Positions 46,652-59,234 are shown, counted from the first letter of the stretch. The stretch: DNA of 64,000 nt from Pengzhenrongella sicca (GCF_017569225.1 NZ_CP071868.1:1364001-1428000), one strand, 5' to 3'. Made by a program: numbers and translations. The notes: generated by a model from the letters alone, not told the origin.

Positions 46652-46921
46652 GTGCCCCTCGACGCAGTAAAGAAGCAGTCCATCATGACCGAGTACGCCA
46701 CGCACGAGGGCGACACCGGGTCTCCTGAGGTCCAGATCGCCATGATGACCGCTCGGATCACCGACCTGACCGAGCACCTCAAGGAGCACAAGCACGATCA
46801 CCACAGCCGCCGCGGGCTGCTGCTCATCGTCGGCAAGCGCCGCCGGATGCTCAGCTACCTCAAGCGCATCGACATCGGCCGCTACCGCGCGCTGATCGAG
46901 CGCCTCGGCCTGCGCCGCTAG
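46652..46921 (+). CDS. rpsO: 30S ribosomal protein S15
   Basis: The 89-residue protein has the standard S15 length and the sequence [20 protein letters not shown] with [20 protein letters not shown]. The GTG at 46652 follows AGGAG at 46643-46647. The preceding 89-nt stretch has a TAGTAT element (46559-46564) overlapping the ribF stop, a plausible -10 for a separate rpsO transcript. The gene precedes pnp as in most bacteria. Confidence 0.97.
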   Translation: MPLDAVKKQSIMTEYATHEGDTGSPEVQIAMMTARITDLTEHLKEHKHDHHSRRGLLLIVGKRRRMLSYLKRIDIGRYRALIERLGLRR

Positions 46922-46929
46922 CACCATCC

Positions 46930-46962
46930 GCCAGCCCGGACCTCACTGAGGTCCGGGCTGGC
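46930..46962 (+). terminator. Hairpin between rpsO and pnp
   Basis: A 15-bp perfect stem (46930-46944 and 46948-46962, GCCAGCCCGGACCTC with its complement) has an ACT loop. GTTGCG follows. In other bacteria the rpsO-pnp gap carries a partial terminator and RNase processing site, and this hairpin could serve the same purpose. Confidence 0.8.
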
Positions 46963-47126
46963 GTTGCGAGGGCCCTGTGCCCCGCCCCCTAGACGTCACC
47001 TGCACAACCCACGCGCCGCCCCGGCTCCGCCGGTCCTCGGTAGTGGCCCGCGGAGCCTCGCTCCGCAGGCCTCCATCGAAGATCGCAACGAAGCGGTCGG
47101 CGCCTTCACGAAAGAGGAGGGTACCC

Positions 47127-49355
47127 ATGGAGGGTCCCGAGATCGAGTTCAGCGAAGCCATCATCGACAACGGCAAGTTCGGCAAGCGCACGGTGCGCTT
47201 CGAGACCGGGCGCCTCGCGCGCCAGGCCGCCGGCTCCGCCGTCGCCTACCTCGACGGCGAGACGATGCTCCTGTCGGCCACGACGGCCGGCAAGCACCCG
47301 AAGGAGCAGTTCGACTTCTTCCCGCTCACGGTCGACGTCGAGGAGCGGATGTACGCCGCCGGGCGCATCCCCGGCTCGTTCTTCCGCCGCGAGGGCCGCC
47401 CGTCCACCGAGGCGATCCTGGCGTGCCGCCTGATCGACCGCCCGCTGCGGCCGACCTTCATCAAGGGCCTGCGCAACGAGGTCCAGGTCGTCATCACGGT
47501 GATGGCGCTGCACCCCGACGACTCGTACGACACGCTCGCGATCAACGCCGCGTCGCTCAGCACGCAGCTGTCCGGCCTGCCGTTCGACGGCCCGATCGCC
47601 GGTGTGCGCATCGCGCTGGTCGACGGCCAGTGGATCGCGTTCCCGAAGTACTCCGACAAGGAGCGCGCCGTCTTCGACATGGTCGTCGCCGGTCGCATCG
47701 CTGGTGACGACGTCGCCATCATGATGGTCGAGGCCGAGGCCACGAACGATTCCTGGAACCTCATCTCCGAGGGTGCCGGCGCGCCGACCGAGGCCGTCGT
47801 CGCCGAGGGCCTCGAGGCCGCCAAGCCGTTCCTCAAGCTGCTCTGCGAGGCGCAGTCCGACCTCGCCGCTCGCGCCGCCAAGCCGGTCCGCGAGTTCCCG
47901 CGCTTCCTCGACTACCAGGACGACACGTACGCCGCCGTCAAGGCCGTCGTCGAGGCCGACCTCACCGTGGCGCTCACCATCGCGGACAAGCACGACCGCG
48001 AGGCGCGCCTCGACGAGATCAAGTCCGCCGCGGTCGCGCAGCTGTCCGGTCAGTTCGAGGGCCGCGAGAAGGAGCTGTCCGCGTCGGTTCGGGGCATCAC
48101 CAAGCAGCTCGTGCGCCAGCGCGTGCTCACGGACGGCGTCCGCATGGACGGCCGCGGGCTCGCGGACATCCGCACCCTGTCCGCCGAGGTCGAGGTCCTG
48201 CCCCGCGTGCACGGTTCGGCGCTGTTCGAGCGCGGCGAGACCCAGATCCTGGGCGTCACCACGCTGAACATGCTCCGCATGGAGCAGCAGCTGGACACGC
48301 TCGCGCCCGAGACGCGCAAGCGCTACATGCACAACTACAACTTCCCGCCCTACTCGACCGGGGAGACGGGCCGCGTCGGCTCGCCGAAGCGGCGCGAGAT
48401 CGGCCACGGCGCGCTCGCCGAGCGGGCGCTCATGCCCGTCCTGCCGAGCCGCGAGGAGTTCCCCTACGCGATCCGCCAGGTCTCCGAGGCGCTGGGCTCC
48501 AACGGCTCCACGTCGATGGGCTCGGTCTGCGCCTCGACCCTCTCGCTGCTCAACGCGGGCGTGCCGCTGCGCGCACCCGTCGCCGGCATCGCGATGGGCC
48601 TCATCTCCGACACGGTGAACGGTGAGACCCGCTACGCGGCCCTGACCGACATCCTCGGCGCCGAGGACGCGTTCGGCGACATGGACTTCAAGGTCGCCGG
48701 TACCCGCGAGTTCATCACGGCCATCCAGCTCGACACCAAGATCGCCGGCATCCCGGCGTCGGTGCTCGCGTCGGCCCTGACCCAGGCCCGCGACGCGCGC
48801 CTGGCGATCCTCGACGTGCTGGCCGAGGCCATCGACGTCCCGGACGAGATGTCCCCGAACGCCCCCCGCGTCATCTCCGTGAAGGTGCCGATCGACAAGA
48901 TCGGCGAGGTCATCGGGCCGAAGGGCAAGATGATCAACCAGATCCAGGAGGAGACCGGCGCCGACATCTCCATCGAGGACGACGGCACGGTCTACATCGG
49001 CGCGACCGACGGCCCGTCGGCCGAGGCCGCTCGGGCCGCGATCAACGCCATCGCCAACCCGATGATGCCGGAGATCGGCGAGCGCTTCGTGGGCACCGTG
49101 GTCAAGACCACGACCTTCGGCGCGTTCATCTCGCTCTCGCCGGGCAAGGACGGGCTGCTGCACATCTCGCAGATCCGCAAGCTCGTCGGTGGCAAGCGTG
49201 TCGAGAACGTCGAGGACGTCCTGACCGTGGGCCAGAAGGTCCAGGTCGAGATCGGCGAGATCGACCCGCGCGGCAAGCTGTCGCTGCACGCCGTGGTCGA
49301 GGGTGACGACGCGGCGGAGTCCTCCGCCGCCGTGCCGGCGAACGCCGACGTCTGA
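47127..49355 (+). CDS. pnp: Polynucleotide phosphorylase
   Basis: This 3'-5' phosphorolytic exoribonuclease of 742 residues has two RNase PH domains (about 10-150 and 345-570; [20 protein letters not shown] in the first, [18 protein letters not shown] in the second). A helical linker joins them. A KH domain ([20 protein letters not shown]) and a C-terminal S1 domain ([27 protein letters not shown], quoted as [19 protein letters not shown]) complete it. ATG 47127 follows GAGGAGG. Confidence 0.97.
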   Translation: MEGPEIEFSEAIIDNGKFGKRTVRFETGRLARQAAGSAVAYLDGETMLLSATTAGKHPKEQFDFFPLTVDVEERMYAAGRIPGSFFRREGRPSTEAILACRLIDRPLRPTFIKGLRNEVQVVITVMALHPDDSYDTLAINAASLSTQLSGLPFDGPIAGVRIALVDGQWIAFPKYSDKERAVFDMVVAGRIAGDDVAIMMVEAEATNDSWNLISEGAGAPTEAVVAEGLEAAKPFLKLLCEAQSDLAARAAKPVREFPRFLDYQDDTYAAVKAVVEADLTVALTIADKHDREARLDEIKSAAVAQLSGQFEGREKELSASVRGITKQLVRQRVLTDGVRMDGRGLADIRTLSAEVEVLPRVHGSALFERGETQILGVTTLNMLRMEQQLDTLAPETRKRYMHNYNFPPYSTGETGRVGSPKRREIGHGALAERALMPVLPSREEFPYAIRQVSEALGSNGSTSMGSVCASTLSLLNAGVPLRAPVAGIAMGLISDTVNGETRYAALTDILGAEDAFGDMDFKVAGTREFITAIQLDTKIAGIPASVLASALTQARDARLAILDVLAEAIDVPDEMSPNAPRVISVKVPIDKIGEVIGPKGKMINQIQEETGADISIEDDGTVYIGATDGPSAEAARAAINAIANPMMPEIGERFVGTVVKTTTFGAFISLSPGKDGLLHISQIRKLVGGKRVENVEDVLTVGQKVQVEIGEIDPRGKLSLHAVVEGDDAAESSAAVPANADV

Positions 49356-49356
49356 C

Positions 49357-51603
<2,247 letters not shown>

Positions 51604-51604
<1 letters not shown>

Positions 51605-52086
51605 TGAGCCCGACGCCGGAGTCGGCGCGACCCGCGCGGCGCTGGCGCCGCGGCCTGGCCGGGGCGATCGCGCTGACGGCGCTGCTCGGGCTGTACACCG
51701 TGCTGCTCGCCTCGCGCGGCCTCGCGCTCGTGCGCACGGGCGAGCCGGTCGGAATCGCCCTCGGCGTGGCGATCGGCGTCCTGCCGCTGCTGGGCGTCTG
51801 GTTCGTCGTGAGCGAGTGGCGGCTCGCCGCGCAGGTGCAGCGGATGGCCGACGAGCTCGCGGCCGACGGCGCGCTGCCGGTCGACGATCTGCCCCGCTCG
51901 CCGGGCGGACGGATCGACCGCGCGGCCGCGCGCGCGGCCTTCGCCGGCGCGCGCGCCGAGGCGCAGGAGCACGACGACGACTGGGCCGCGTGGTACCGCC
52001 TCGCGTTCGCCTACGACGCGGCGGGCGACCGCCGGCGTGCCCGCGCGGGGCTGCGCCGCGCTGCGGCCCTGTACCGCGCGCGCTGA
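51604..52086 (+). CDS. Small membrane protein with TPR-like C-terminus
   Basis: The 160-residue protein has a basic N-terminus, two hydrophobic helices (LAGAIALTALLGLYTVLLAS and GIALGVAIGVLPLLGVWFVV) and a soluble C-terminal part. The segment DDWAAWYRLAFAYDAAGDRRRARAGLRRA (about 125-153, quoted as AAWYRLAFAYDAAGDRRRAR) looks like one tetratricopeptide-type helix pair. Proteins like this often follow dapB in actinobacteria. The ATG at 51604 shares a base with the dapB stop; GTG at 51601 is also in frame. The function is unknown. Confidence 0.8.
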
Positions 52087-52087
52087 C

Positions 52088-52648
52088 CTACAGCTCGGCC
52101 GCCCAGCGGTGCTCCGCCACGGTCTGCCCCGGCGTGGGGCCGGTCGCGAGCTCGCGGGTCACGTCGTCCGGGCCGAGCCCGGCCGAGCGCAGGAACTCCG
52201 CACGCGCGGAGTCGCCGTCGAGCACCCAGGCCACGAGGTAGCCGGCGCCGTCGGCGCGCAGCGTGTCCACGGCGGCTGTGAGAAGCCGGGAGCCGTGCCC
52301 GCCGCGGCGCGCGTCCGGCGCGACCTCGAGCGCGAGCAGCTCGCCCCCCGACGACGCCAGCGGGGTCCGCTCGTCCACGAGCAGCGGGCGCACCGCGGTG
52401 AAGCCGACGACGTCAGCCCGGTCGCACGCGACGAGCACGCGGTAGCCGGCGCCGGGCGGGGTCGTGATCGCGGCGGCCCAGCGCGAGCGGATCTCGGTCG
52501 GGTCGAGGCCGTCGAGCACGTCGGCCCCGAGCACCTCGGCGTGCCCGGCCCGCCAGGCGGCGAGCTGGATGCGGGCGATCGCCGTCTCGTCGCCGGGGAC
52601 GGCCGGGCGAACCGACACGTCGGCGTCCTCGCGGAAGAGCGCCATCAT
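52088..52648 (-). CDS. GNAT-family N-acetyltransferase
   Basis: The 186-residue protein has a GNAT fold: VRPAVPGDETAIARIQLAAW at the start and the acetyl-CoA motif LEVAPDARRGGHGSRLLTAAV near 100-120 (quoted as EVAPDARRGGHGSRLL). The substrate is unknown. I chose ATG at 52646-52648; the frame stays open to 52753 but those residues are Arg/Pro-rich and unlike the family. It is convergent with the preceding membrane-protein gene, one base apart. Confidence 0.82.
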   Translation of the reverse strand: MMALFREDADVSVRPAVPGDETAIARIQLAAWRAGHAEVLGADVLDGLDPTEIRSRWAAAITTPPGAGYRVLVACDRADVVGFTAVRPLLVDERTPLASSGGELLALEVAPDARRGGHGSRLLTAAVDTLRADGAGYLVAWVLDGDSARAEFLRSAGLGPDDVTRELATGPTPGQTVAEHRWAAEL

Positions 52649-52810
52649 CGGCCCGCGGCGGTGGGCGGGGGGACGAGCGTGCTGGTCGGCGCGAGCCGAC
52701 GGGCGGGGTGGGGCACGGTCTCTCCGAGCGTCGGGGAGCGGGTGGGTAGGCAAGGCAGGCTACCTCTGCCGCCCGGTAGTGGCGCGGGGCGGTGCGGCGG
52801 GCCAGCGACG

Positions 52811-53131
52811 TCACATCCCGAGGGCGCGGAGCACCGCGGCGGTCGCCGCGGCCGCGAGCACGACCACGACGAATGGCGCCCGGAGCGCGAGCGCGCCTGC
52901 CGCGACCGCGAGCGCCGGCAGCCGCGCGTCGACGACGAGCTGGTGCCCGGCGGTCATCGTCTGCACCCCGACGAGCGCCGCGAGCAGCGCGACCGTGACG
53001 AGCGCCGCCGTGCGGGCCACGCGCGGCTGCGAGAGCCAGTGGTCGGGCACGAGGTGACCTGCGAGCTTGAGCGCGAAGCAGACGGCCGACGCCGCGAGGA
53101 TCGCCCACCAGGTCATGGCGAAGGTGCTCAT
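52811..53131 (-). CDS. azlD: Branched-chain amino acid transport protein AzlD-like
   Basis: The 106-residue protein has four hydrophobic helices and starts STFAMTWWAILAASAVCFAL, with DARLPALAVAAGALALRAPF as in AzlD. AzlD is the small subunit of the AzlCD exporter of branched-chain amino acids and analogues. Its ATG (53129-53131) overlaps the azlC stop. Confidence 0.88.
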   Translation of the reverse strand: MSTFAMTWWAILAASAVCFALKLAGHLVPDHWLSQPRVARTAALVTVALLAALVGVQTMTAGHQLVVDARLPALAVAAGALALRAPFVVVVLAAAATAAVLRALGM

Positions 53132-53865
53132 GGCTGCACCGGCCGATCGGGCACCGGCACGGGCGTGGGCACCGGCTCGGGTGCCGGCCCGCGCCAGCCG
53201 ATCACGATCGCCACGGCCGCGGCGGCGAGGACCGGGATTCCCGCCGGCACGACCGGGGTCAGTGCGAGCGCGACGACGACGGCGGCGAGCGCGGTCGCCC
53301 GGGCGGTCCGGCCGGCGCGGCCGCCGCCCAGCCGAGGCCAGACGAGGGCGAGGAACGCGGCCGGTGCCGCGGCATCCAGGCCGTAGCGGCGCGGATCGCC
53401 GAGGGCGTCGCCGAGCACGGCGCCGAGGATCGTGCTGGCGCCCCACAGGACGAACACGCCCACGCCCGTCCACCAGAACCCGGCCCGGGTGGCCGCGAGC
53501 GTGGGCTGGGCGGTGGCGACCGCGGCGGACTCGTCGATCGTCACCTGCGCCGCGGCGTAGCGCCGCCAGCCCGTCGCGGCGAGCAGCGGCGCGACCCGCA
53601 CGCCGTAGAGGGCGTTGCGCACGCCCAGCAGCCCCGCGGTCGCGATCGCCGCGCCGCCGGCGCCGCCGGCACCGAGCACGCCGATGAACGCGAACTGCGA
53701 GCCGCCGGAGAACATCAACAGGCTCAGGGCGGCGGTCTGCGCGAGGTCGAGCCCCGCCGCGACGGCGAGCGCGCCGAACGAAATCCCGTAGGCGCCGGTC
53801 GCGACGGACACGCTCACGGCCTGCCGGATGGCGCGGCGCACGCCGTCGTCGTCTGCTGGGGGCAC
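53128..53865 (-). CDS. azlC: Branched-chain amino acid exporter AzlC-like
   Basis: The 245-residue membrane protein has the AzlC segments GAYGISFGALAVAAGL, SLLMFSGGSQFAFIGV and RNALYGVRVAPLL. I chose GTG at 53863-53865 (VPPADDDGVRR), because it sits seven bases after a minus-strand TAGCCT (53873-53878) and gives the family length. The frame is open to 53982. A Pro/Val-rich C-terminal tail (PEPVPTPVPVP) is unusual. It forms an operon with azlD. Confidence 0.88.
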   Translation of the reverse strand: MPPADDDGVRRAIRQAVSVSVATGAYGISFGALAVAAGLDLAQTAALSLLMFSGGSQFAFIGVLGAGGAGGAAIATAGLLGVRNALYGVRVAPLLAATGWRRYAAAQVTIDESAAVATAQPTLAATRAGFWWTGVGVFVLWGASTILGAVLGDALGDPRRYGLDAAAPAAFLALVWPRLGGGRAGRTARATALAAVVVALALTPVVPAGIPVLAAAAVAIVIGWRGPAPEPVPTPVPVPDRPVQP

Positions 53866-53872
53866 GCGGGCC

Positions 53873-53878
53873 AGGCTA
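53873..53878 (-). promoter_or_regulatory. -10 element for a leaderless azlC transcript
   Basis: On the minus strand TAGCCT is followed by seven bases and GTG. A plus-strand TAGCCT at 53910-53915 faces the other way, so the 129-bp gap holds two divergent promoters. Confidence 0.55.
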
Positions 53879-53994
53879 GCGGGCGGTCGTCGGCGCCGTC
53901 GGGGTCCGTTAGCCTGTGTGCGCCCCATGCGGTCTGAGGTGCGTGTATGCCGCGCGCAAGCCGTCGCATCCCCACCCCGCACGAGGAGTCAACC

Positions 53995-55368
53995 ATGGCC
54001 ACCGATCACCGCGCGCTGCCGGCCGAGGACGCCCCGGCCAGCGGCACGGACGCCCCGGCGGGCGACACCGACACCAGGCCCGCGTGGCTGCGCGACCGCT
54101 CCGCTGCGGCCGCGCCGGTCACCACCACCGGGCTCGTCGTCCGCGCCGCAGTCATCGTCTTCGGCCTGTACCTCATCTGGCTCGGCGCGCACGGTGACCC
54201 GCTGCCGAGCGGCCTGGGTGCCGATGACCGGGCCGGGCAGGCGCTCGCCGGCCTGGACGCCTGGGTCGCGCAGTCCGTGGTCGCGCTTGCCCTCGGCGTG
54301 TTCGCGGTGCTCGGCGCGGCCACCAGCCTGTTGGCGTCCCGGCCGGTCGGCGGCGCTCGCGGCGCGGCGCTGCGCACGCGCGTCAGCGACCGCTACCTCC
54401 TGATCCTGTTCGGCCTCCTCGGCGTCATCTTCACCGCGACGATCGTCGTGCTCGCGAGTCTGTGGGCGACCGGCGTGGCGTACCGCAACTACGAGGTGGA
54501 CAACTCCGTGCCGAGCGGCGCGAACTACGCGATCCTGATCGGCGTCTGCGTCATCCTCGCGGGCGTCGGCTGGGGCATGGTGGTCACCCTCGTGCGTGGC
54601 CCCGCCCGCGTCGTGGCGGCGGGCGAGCACCTGCCGACGGCGCGGTTGGTCCTGCGGCCGTTCGGCTACCTCGCGATGGGGGTCGTCTGGGTCGCGCTCT
54701 GGCTCGTCATCGTCGCTCTCGCCGCCGCGCTGCCCGTCGCGCTCTCCGACCGCAAGCCGATCGGGCTGGCCGACGGGCCCTTCTCGACCGCTGCGGGCAT
54801 CGTGGACCTGCAGGAGAACCCGCTCACGCTCATCCTCGTCCTCCTCCTGCTCATGCCGTTCCTCGCGCTGGTCTTCGGCTACGTCGTCGCGCTCTTCCCG
54901 CTCACGTCGTGGCCGCTCGCGGCGCTCTCGTTCGTCTACGTGGCCCGGTCGCTGCGACCGAGCTACGCGGGCGAGGCGCTGTCGGGAACGTCGTACAGCG
55001 ACGAGGCCATCGGGCCGCCCACGGTCGGGGGCAGCACGGCTCTGTCGTTGCTGCCGATGCGCAGCAGCTGGCTCACCGACGTGCTGATGAAGGCCTACAT
55101 CATGGGCTGGACGCCGTCGTTCACCGCGATCAAGCACTGCTTCTGGCTCGGGATCGGCTACCTCGTCGCGACGCTCGCGTTCGTCTGGCCGGTGACGAAC
55201 CCGGTCCTGGTCGCGCTGTTCGCGATCCTCAGCCTCGGCCTCGTCGGGTACTCGGTCGCGAAGCTTGTCGCCATCGCGCGCGCGATCCCGCCGCGCTCGG
55301 TGCGAGCCTACGGATCCAAGGCGGCCGAGGACGCCACGGTGTCGGGTCCGAAACGCACGCGGCGCTGA
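53995..55368 (+). CDS. Polytopic membrane protein of unknown function
   Basis: The 457-residue protein has a polar 40-residue N-terminus and about nine hydrophobic segments, among them VVRAAVIVFGLYLIWLG, LILFGLLGVIFTATIVVLAS, ILIGVCVILAGVGWGMVV, and LTLILVLLLLMPFLALVFGY. I do not recognise a family. The ATG at 53995 follows GAGGAG at 53983-53988, and TAGCCT at 53910-53915 is a candidate -10. It stands alone, convergent with the aldehyde dehydrogenase gene. Confidence 0.8.
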   Translation: MATDHRALPAEDAPASGTDAPAGDTDTRPAWLRDRSAAAAPVTTTGLVVRAAVIVFGLYLIWLGAHGDPLPSGLGADDRAGQALAGLDAWVAQSVVALALGVFAVLGAATSLLASRPVGGARGAALRTRVSDRYLLILFGLLGVIFTATIVVLASLWATGVAYRNYEVDNSVPSGANYAILIGVCVILAGVGWGMVVTLVRGPARVVAAGEHLPTARLVLRPFGYLAMGVVWVALWLVIVALAAALPVALSDRKPIGLADGPFSTAAGIVDLQENPLTLILVLLLLMPFLALVFGYVVALFPLTSWPLAALSFVYVARSLRPSYAGEALSGTSYSDEAIGPPTVGGSTALSLLPMRSSWLTDVLMKAYIMGWTPSFTAIKHCFWLGIGYLVATLAFVWPVTNPVLVALFAILSLGLVGYSVAKLVAIARAIPPRSVRAYGSKAAEDATVSGPKRTRR

Positions 55369-55372
55369 GCGC

Positions 55373-56845
55373 CTAGATCGCGACGTACACGCTCTCGAGG
55401 TACTCCTCGAGGCCGGCCTCGCCGCCCTCGCGGCCCAAGCCCGAGGACTTCACGCCCCCGAACGGCGCGCTCGCGTCCGACACCATGCCGCGGTTGATGC
55501 CGAGCATGCCGGCCTCGATCCGGTCCGCGACCCGGAACGCGCGGCCTACGTCCTGCGTGTACGCGTAGGCGACGAGGCCAAACTCGGTCGAGTTCGCCAT
55601 CGTCAGGGCCTCGTCCTCGTCCGCGAACGTCACGATGGGGGCGACGGGGCCGAAGATCTCCTCGCGCACCACGCGAGACTCGGGGTCGACGTTCGTCAGG
55701 ACGGTCGGCGCGTAGAACCAGCCGGGCCGGCGCGGCCGGTCGGCGCCGATCGCGACGCGGGCGCCGTCGTCGAGCGCCTCCGCGACGACCTGCTCGACGC
55801 GGTCCACCGCGCGCTCCTCGATGAGCGGCCCGACGGTGGTGCCGCCGGCCGCGCCGTGGCCGACCACGAGCCGGTCGAACGCCTCGGTCAGGCCGGCCGC
55901 GAACTCCTTCGCGACGGACTCGTGCACGAGGAACCGGTTGGCCGCCACGCAGGTCTGGCCGGCGTTGCGCATCTTGGCGGCGAGCGCGCCCGTGACCGCG
56001 GCCGGGATGTCGGCGTCCTCGAAGACGAGGAAGGGCGCGTTCCCGCCGAGCTCCATCGACGTGCGCAGCACGCCCTCGGCGGCGCCGCGCAGCAGCACCC
56101 GGCCGACCTCGGTGGACCCGGTGAACGACAGCTTGCGCAGTCGCGGGTCCGCCAGCAGCGGCTCGACGAGCGAGCTCGACGACGAGGTCGGGACGACGTT
56201 GATGATCCCGGTGGGTAGCCCGCGGTCGGCGAGCTCGGCGCGCACCACCTCGGCGAACAGTGCCGTCGTGAGCGGCGTGAGGCCGGCCGGCTTGATCACG
56301 ACAGTGCAGCCCGCCGCGAGCGCCGGGGCCACCTTGCGCGTGATCATCGCGATCGGGAAGTTCCACGGCGTGATCAGCAGGGCCGGGCCGACGGGCCGGC
56401 GCAGCACGAGCTGGCGGTTGGCGCCCGAGGGCGCGGTGCGCGTCAGGCCGTTGATCCGGACGGCCTGCTCGGAGTACCAGCGCACGTACTCGGCGCCGTA
56501 GGCGACCTCGGCCCGCGACTCGGCGAGCGGCTTGCCACCCTCGGCGGTGATGAGCGCCGCGAAGTCCTCGGTGCGCGCGACCAGTGTCTCGAACACCGCG
56601 CGCAGCAGCTCGGCCCGCTCCCGCGGTGCCGTGGAACGCCAGGCGGGCAGCGCGGCGTCGGCGGCGGCGAGCGCGGCCAGCCCGTCCTGCGCGGTCGCGT
56701 CCGCGACGTCGAACAGCACCTGCCCGGTGCCCGGATCCGCCACGGGGAAGGTTGCCCCGCCAGTCGCGGGGCGCCAGGCCCCGCCGATCAGCAGCCCGGT
56801 CGGAAGGTGCGCGGCGACGGTGGGAGGGAGGGTCGAGGTCGGCAT
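55373..56845 (-). CDS. gabD: NAD(P)-dependent succinate-semialdehyde dehydrogenase type
   Basis: The 490-residue aldehyde dehydrogenase has [20 protein letters not shown], the catalytic glutamate in [17 protein letters not shown] and the catalytic cysteine in [38 protein letters not shown] near the C-terminus matches the succinate-semialdehyde subgroup (GabD). It would oxidise succinate semialdehyde from GabT to succinate. It lies 28 kb from gabT in this window, on its own, divergent from thyA. Confidence 0.88.
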   Translation of the reverse strand: MPTSTLPPTVAAHLPTGLLIGGAWRPATGGATFPVADPGTGQVLFDVADATAQDGLAALAAADAALPAWRSTAPRERAELLRAVFETLVARTEDFAALITAEGGKPLAESRAEVAYGAEYVRWYSEQAVRINGLTRTAPSGANRQLVLRRPVGPALLITPWNFPIAMITRKVAPALAAGCTVVIKPAGLTPLTTALFAEVVRAELADRGLPTGIINVVPTSSSSSLVEPLLADPRLRKLSFTGSTEVGRVLLRGAAEGVLRTSMELGGNAPFLVFEDADIPAAVTGALAAKMRNAGQTCVAANRFLVHESVAKEFAAGLTEAFDRLVVGHGAAGGTTVGPLIEERAVDRVEQVVAEALDDGARVAIGADRPRRPGWFYAPTVLTNVDPESRVVREEIFGPVAPIVTFADEDEALTMANSTEFGLVAYAYTQDVGRAFRVADRIEAGMLGINRGMVSDASAPFGGVKSSGLGREGGEAGLEEYLESVYVAI

Positions 56846-56903
56846 CCGGCCAGTATTGCGCCCACGGCGGCCTCCCGCGCGACCCCAGCGGGCGCGCGCA
56901 ACT

Positions 56904-56909
56904 TAGGAT
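56904..56909 (+). promoter_or_regulatory. -10 element for a leaderless thyA transcript
   Basis: TAGGAT is followed by seven bases and the ATG of thyA at 56917. Confidence 0.55.
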
Positions 56910-56916
56910 GACCCGC

Positions 56917-57723
56917 ATGACGGCACCCGTACGCACCCAGTACGAGGACCTGCTGCGGCTGGTGCTCGAGACCGGGACCCCGAAGGCGGACCGCACCGGC
57001 ACCGGCACGCGGAGCCTGTTCGGTCACCAGCTCCGCTTCGACCTGAGCGAGGGGTTCCCGCTCGTGACGACCAAGCGGGTGCACCTGAAGTCGATCGTGT
57101 ACGAGCTGCTGTGGTTCCTGCGCGGCGACTCCAACGTGACGTGGCTCCAGGAGCGCGGCGTCAAGATCTGGGACGAGTGGGCTGGCCCCGACGGCGACCT
57201 CGGGCCCGTCTACGGCGTGCAGTGGCGGTCCTGGCCGACGCCGGACGGCGGCCACATCGACCAGATCACGCAGGTGCTCGAGACGCTGCGCACCGACCCC
57301 GACTCGCGCCGGATGGTCGTGTCCGCCTGGAACGTCGCCGAGATCCCGAAAATGGCGCTCGCGCCGTGCCACGCGTTCTTCCAGTTCTACGTCGCCGACG
57401 GCAAGCTGTCGTGCCAGCTGTACCAGCGCAGCGCCGACCTGTTCCTCGGGGTCCCCTTCAACATCGCGAGCTACGCCCTGCTCACCCACATGGTGGCCGC
57501 CCAGGCCGGGCTCGAGGTCGGCGAGTTCGTGTGGACCGGGGGCGACTGCCACCTCTACGACAACCACGTCGACCAGGCCCGCGAGCAGCTCGCGCGCGAG
57601 CCCTTCCCGTTCCCGACGCTGCGCCTGCACCCCGCCGCGACGATCTTCGACTACGCCTACGACGACGTCGAGGTCGTCGGCTACCAGCACCACGCCGCGA
57701 TCAAGGCGCCCGTCGCCGTATGA
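56917..57723 (+). CDS. thyA: Thymidylate synthase
   Basis: It methylates dUMP to dTMP with methylene-tetrahydrofolate. The 268-residue protein has [38 protein letters not shown], the nucleophile C151 in [12 protein letters not shown] and [20 protein letters not shown]. The TGA overlaps folA (ATGA at 57720-57723), a natural pairing since ThyA yields dihydrofolate that FolA reduces. Confidence 0.97.
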   Translation: MTAPVRTQYEDLLRLVLETGTPKADRTGTGTRSLFGHQLRFDLSEGFPLVTTKRVHLKSIVYELLWFLRGDSNVTWLQERGVKIWDEWAGPDGDLGPVYGVQWRSWPTPDGGHIDQITQVLETLRTDPDSRRMVVSAWNVAEIPKMALAPCHAFFQFYVADGKLSCQLYQRSADLFLGVPFNIASYALLTHMVAAQAGLEVGEFVWTGGDCHLYDNHVDQAREQLAREPFPFPTLRLHPAATIFDYAYDDVEVVGYQHHAAIKAPVAV

Positions 57724-58247
57724 CCGTCGCGCTCGTCTGGGCGCAGGCCCGCGCGCTCGACGGCGGGCCGGCGATCATCGGCGCCGGCGGCGCGCTGCCG
57801 TGGCACCTGCCCGCGGACCTGGCTCACTTCCGCGCCCTGACGACCGGCCGGCCGGTGCTGATGGGCCGGCTCACCTGGGAGTCCCTGCCGGCCCGGTTCC
57901 GGCCGCTCCCGGGGCGCACCAACCTCGTGCTCAGCCGGAGGCCGGGATTCGAGGCCCCCGGCGCTGTCGTCGTGCCCGACCTCGGGGCGGCCCTCGCGCT
58001 CGCCGACGACGGCGCGGGGGAGGTGTGGATCATCGGCGGCGCGCAGCTGTACGCCGCGACGATCGACCGGGCGCACCGCCTCGAGGTCACCGAGATCGAC
58101 CTCGACCTCGACGGCGACGCGCGTGCGCCGGCGATCGGCGCCGGCTGGCACCGGGACGCGACCGCCTGGCACACGCTCGACGCGGGCCCGCGATACCGCT
58201 TCGTCACCTACACGCGGGCCCCCCGCCCCGAGCCGCCGAGGGCCTGA
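57720..58247 (+). CDS. folA: Dihydrofolate reductase
   Basis: It reduces dihydrofolate to tetrahydrofolate with NADPH. The 175-residue protein shows [13 protein letters not shown], the substrate loop [34 protein letters not shown] and [17 protein letters not shown]. It is translationally coupled to thyA. Confidence 0.95.
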   Translation: MTVALVWAQARALDGGPAIIGAGGALPWHLPADLAHFRALTTGRPVLMGRLTWESLPARFRPLPGRTNLVLSRRPGFEAPGAVVVPDLGAALALADDGAGEVWIIGGAQLYAATIDRAHRLEVTEIDLDLDGDARAPAIGAGWHRDATAWHTLDAGPRYRFVTYTRAPRPEPPRA

Positions 58248-58285
58248 CCGGCCGGGCCGGCGGGCTCCGCAGCGCGGCCGGCGGG

Positions 58286-58291
58286 TATCTT
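58286..58291 (+). promoter_or_regulatory. -10 element for a leaderless dapA transcript
   Basis: TATCTT is followed by six bases (GGCCCC) and the ATG of dapA at 58298. No ribosome-binding site is present. Confidence 0.6.
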
Positions 58292-58297
58292 GGCCCC

Positions 58298-59206
58298 ATG
58301 TCTCACGTCTCGTCGTCGCGCCCGTTCGGCGCCGTGCTCACCGCCATGGTCACCCCGATGACGGCCGACGGCGCCGTCGACCTCGCGGCCGCCGCGCGCC
58401 TGGCCCAGCACCTCGTCGACCACGGCCACGACGGCCTGGTCCTCAACGGGACGACGGGGGAGTCGCCCACGACCCACACGCCCGAGAAGTCCGACCTCAT
58501 CGCCGCGGTCGTCGCGGCCGTGGGTGACCGCGCCGTCGTCGTCGCGGGCGCCGGATCGAACGACACCGCGCACGCCGTCCGGATCGCCGAGCAGGCCGCG
58601 GCCGCCGGGGCGCACGGGCTGCTCGTCGTCAGCCCCTACTACTCCCGGCCCTCGCAGGAGGGCATCTACCAGCACACGGTCGCCGTCGCTGACGCGACCG
58701 CCCTGCGCGTCATGCTCTACGACGTGCCCGGGCGGACCGTCGTGCGGTACTCGGCGCAGACGCTCGACCGGCTCGCGGACCACCCGAACGTCGTCGCCGT
58801 CAAGGATGCGACGGGCGACGTGTACGGCGCCGCGCGGACGATGGCCCGCACAGGGCTCGCGTACTACTGCGGCGACGACCCGCTGAACCTGGCGTTCCTG
58901 GCGCACGGCGCCGCCGGGATCGTGAGCATGGTCGGGCACATCGCGGGCGACGAGCTGGCGGCGATGGTCGCGGCCGTCGACGCGGGCGATCTCGCGCTCG
59001 CGCGGGCGACCTTCGTCGCGATGCTGCCGAAGATCGAGCTCATCTGCGGGTCCGGCAACGGCGCCGTGCGCGCCAAGGCGGTGCTCGAGCTCGCCGGCGT
59101 GATCCCGTCCCGGGCGATGCGGCTGCCGCAGGTCGCCGCGGACGCCGACGAGCTCGAGGTCGTGCGGGCCGCCATGGTCACCGCGGGCCTGCTCGTCGCG
59201 CTGTGA
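58298..59206 (+). CDS. dapA: 4-hydroxy-tetrahydrodipicolinate synthase
   Basis: It condenses pyruvate with aspartate semialdehyde, the first step of the diaminopimelate/lysine branch. The 302-residue TIM-barrel protein has GLVLNGTTGESPT, the proton-relay tyrosines in SPYYSRP and LYDVPGRT, and the Schiff-base lysine K169 in VAVKDATGD. It is followed by two micro-ORFs that link it to RNase J, an order often seen in actinobacteria. Confidence 0.96.
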   Translation: MSHVSSSRPFGAVLTAMVTPMTADGAVDLAAAARLAQHLVDHGHDGLVLNGTTGESPTTHTPEKSDLIAAVVAAVGDRAVVVAGAGSNDTAHAVRIAEQAAAAGAHGLLVVSPYYSRPSQEGIYQHTVAVADATALRVMLYDVPGRTVVRYSAQTLDRLADHPNVVAVKDATGDVYGAARTMARTGLAYYCGDDPLNLAFLAHGAAGIVSMVGHIAGDELAAMVAAVDAGDLALARATFVAMLPKIELICGSGNGAVRAKAVLELAGVIPSRAMRLPQVAADADELEVVRAAMVTAGLLVAL

Positions 59207-59234
59207 GAACCGCACTGTGACGACGACGCTGTGA
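59203..59234 (+). other. Two chained 5-codon micro-ORFs between dapA and RNase J gene
   Basis: GTG at 59203 overlaps the dapA stop and opens VRTAL (59203-59220). Its TGA overlaps GTG at 59217, which opens VTTTL (59217-59234), and that TGA overlaps GTG 59231, the start of the RNase J gene. The three GTGA sites are exactly 14 nt apart, and the two 14-nt units match at 9 of 14 positions. There is no clear ribosome-binding site, so re-initiation would be needed. Confidence 0.55.
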
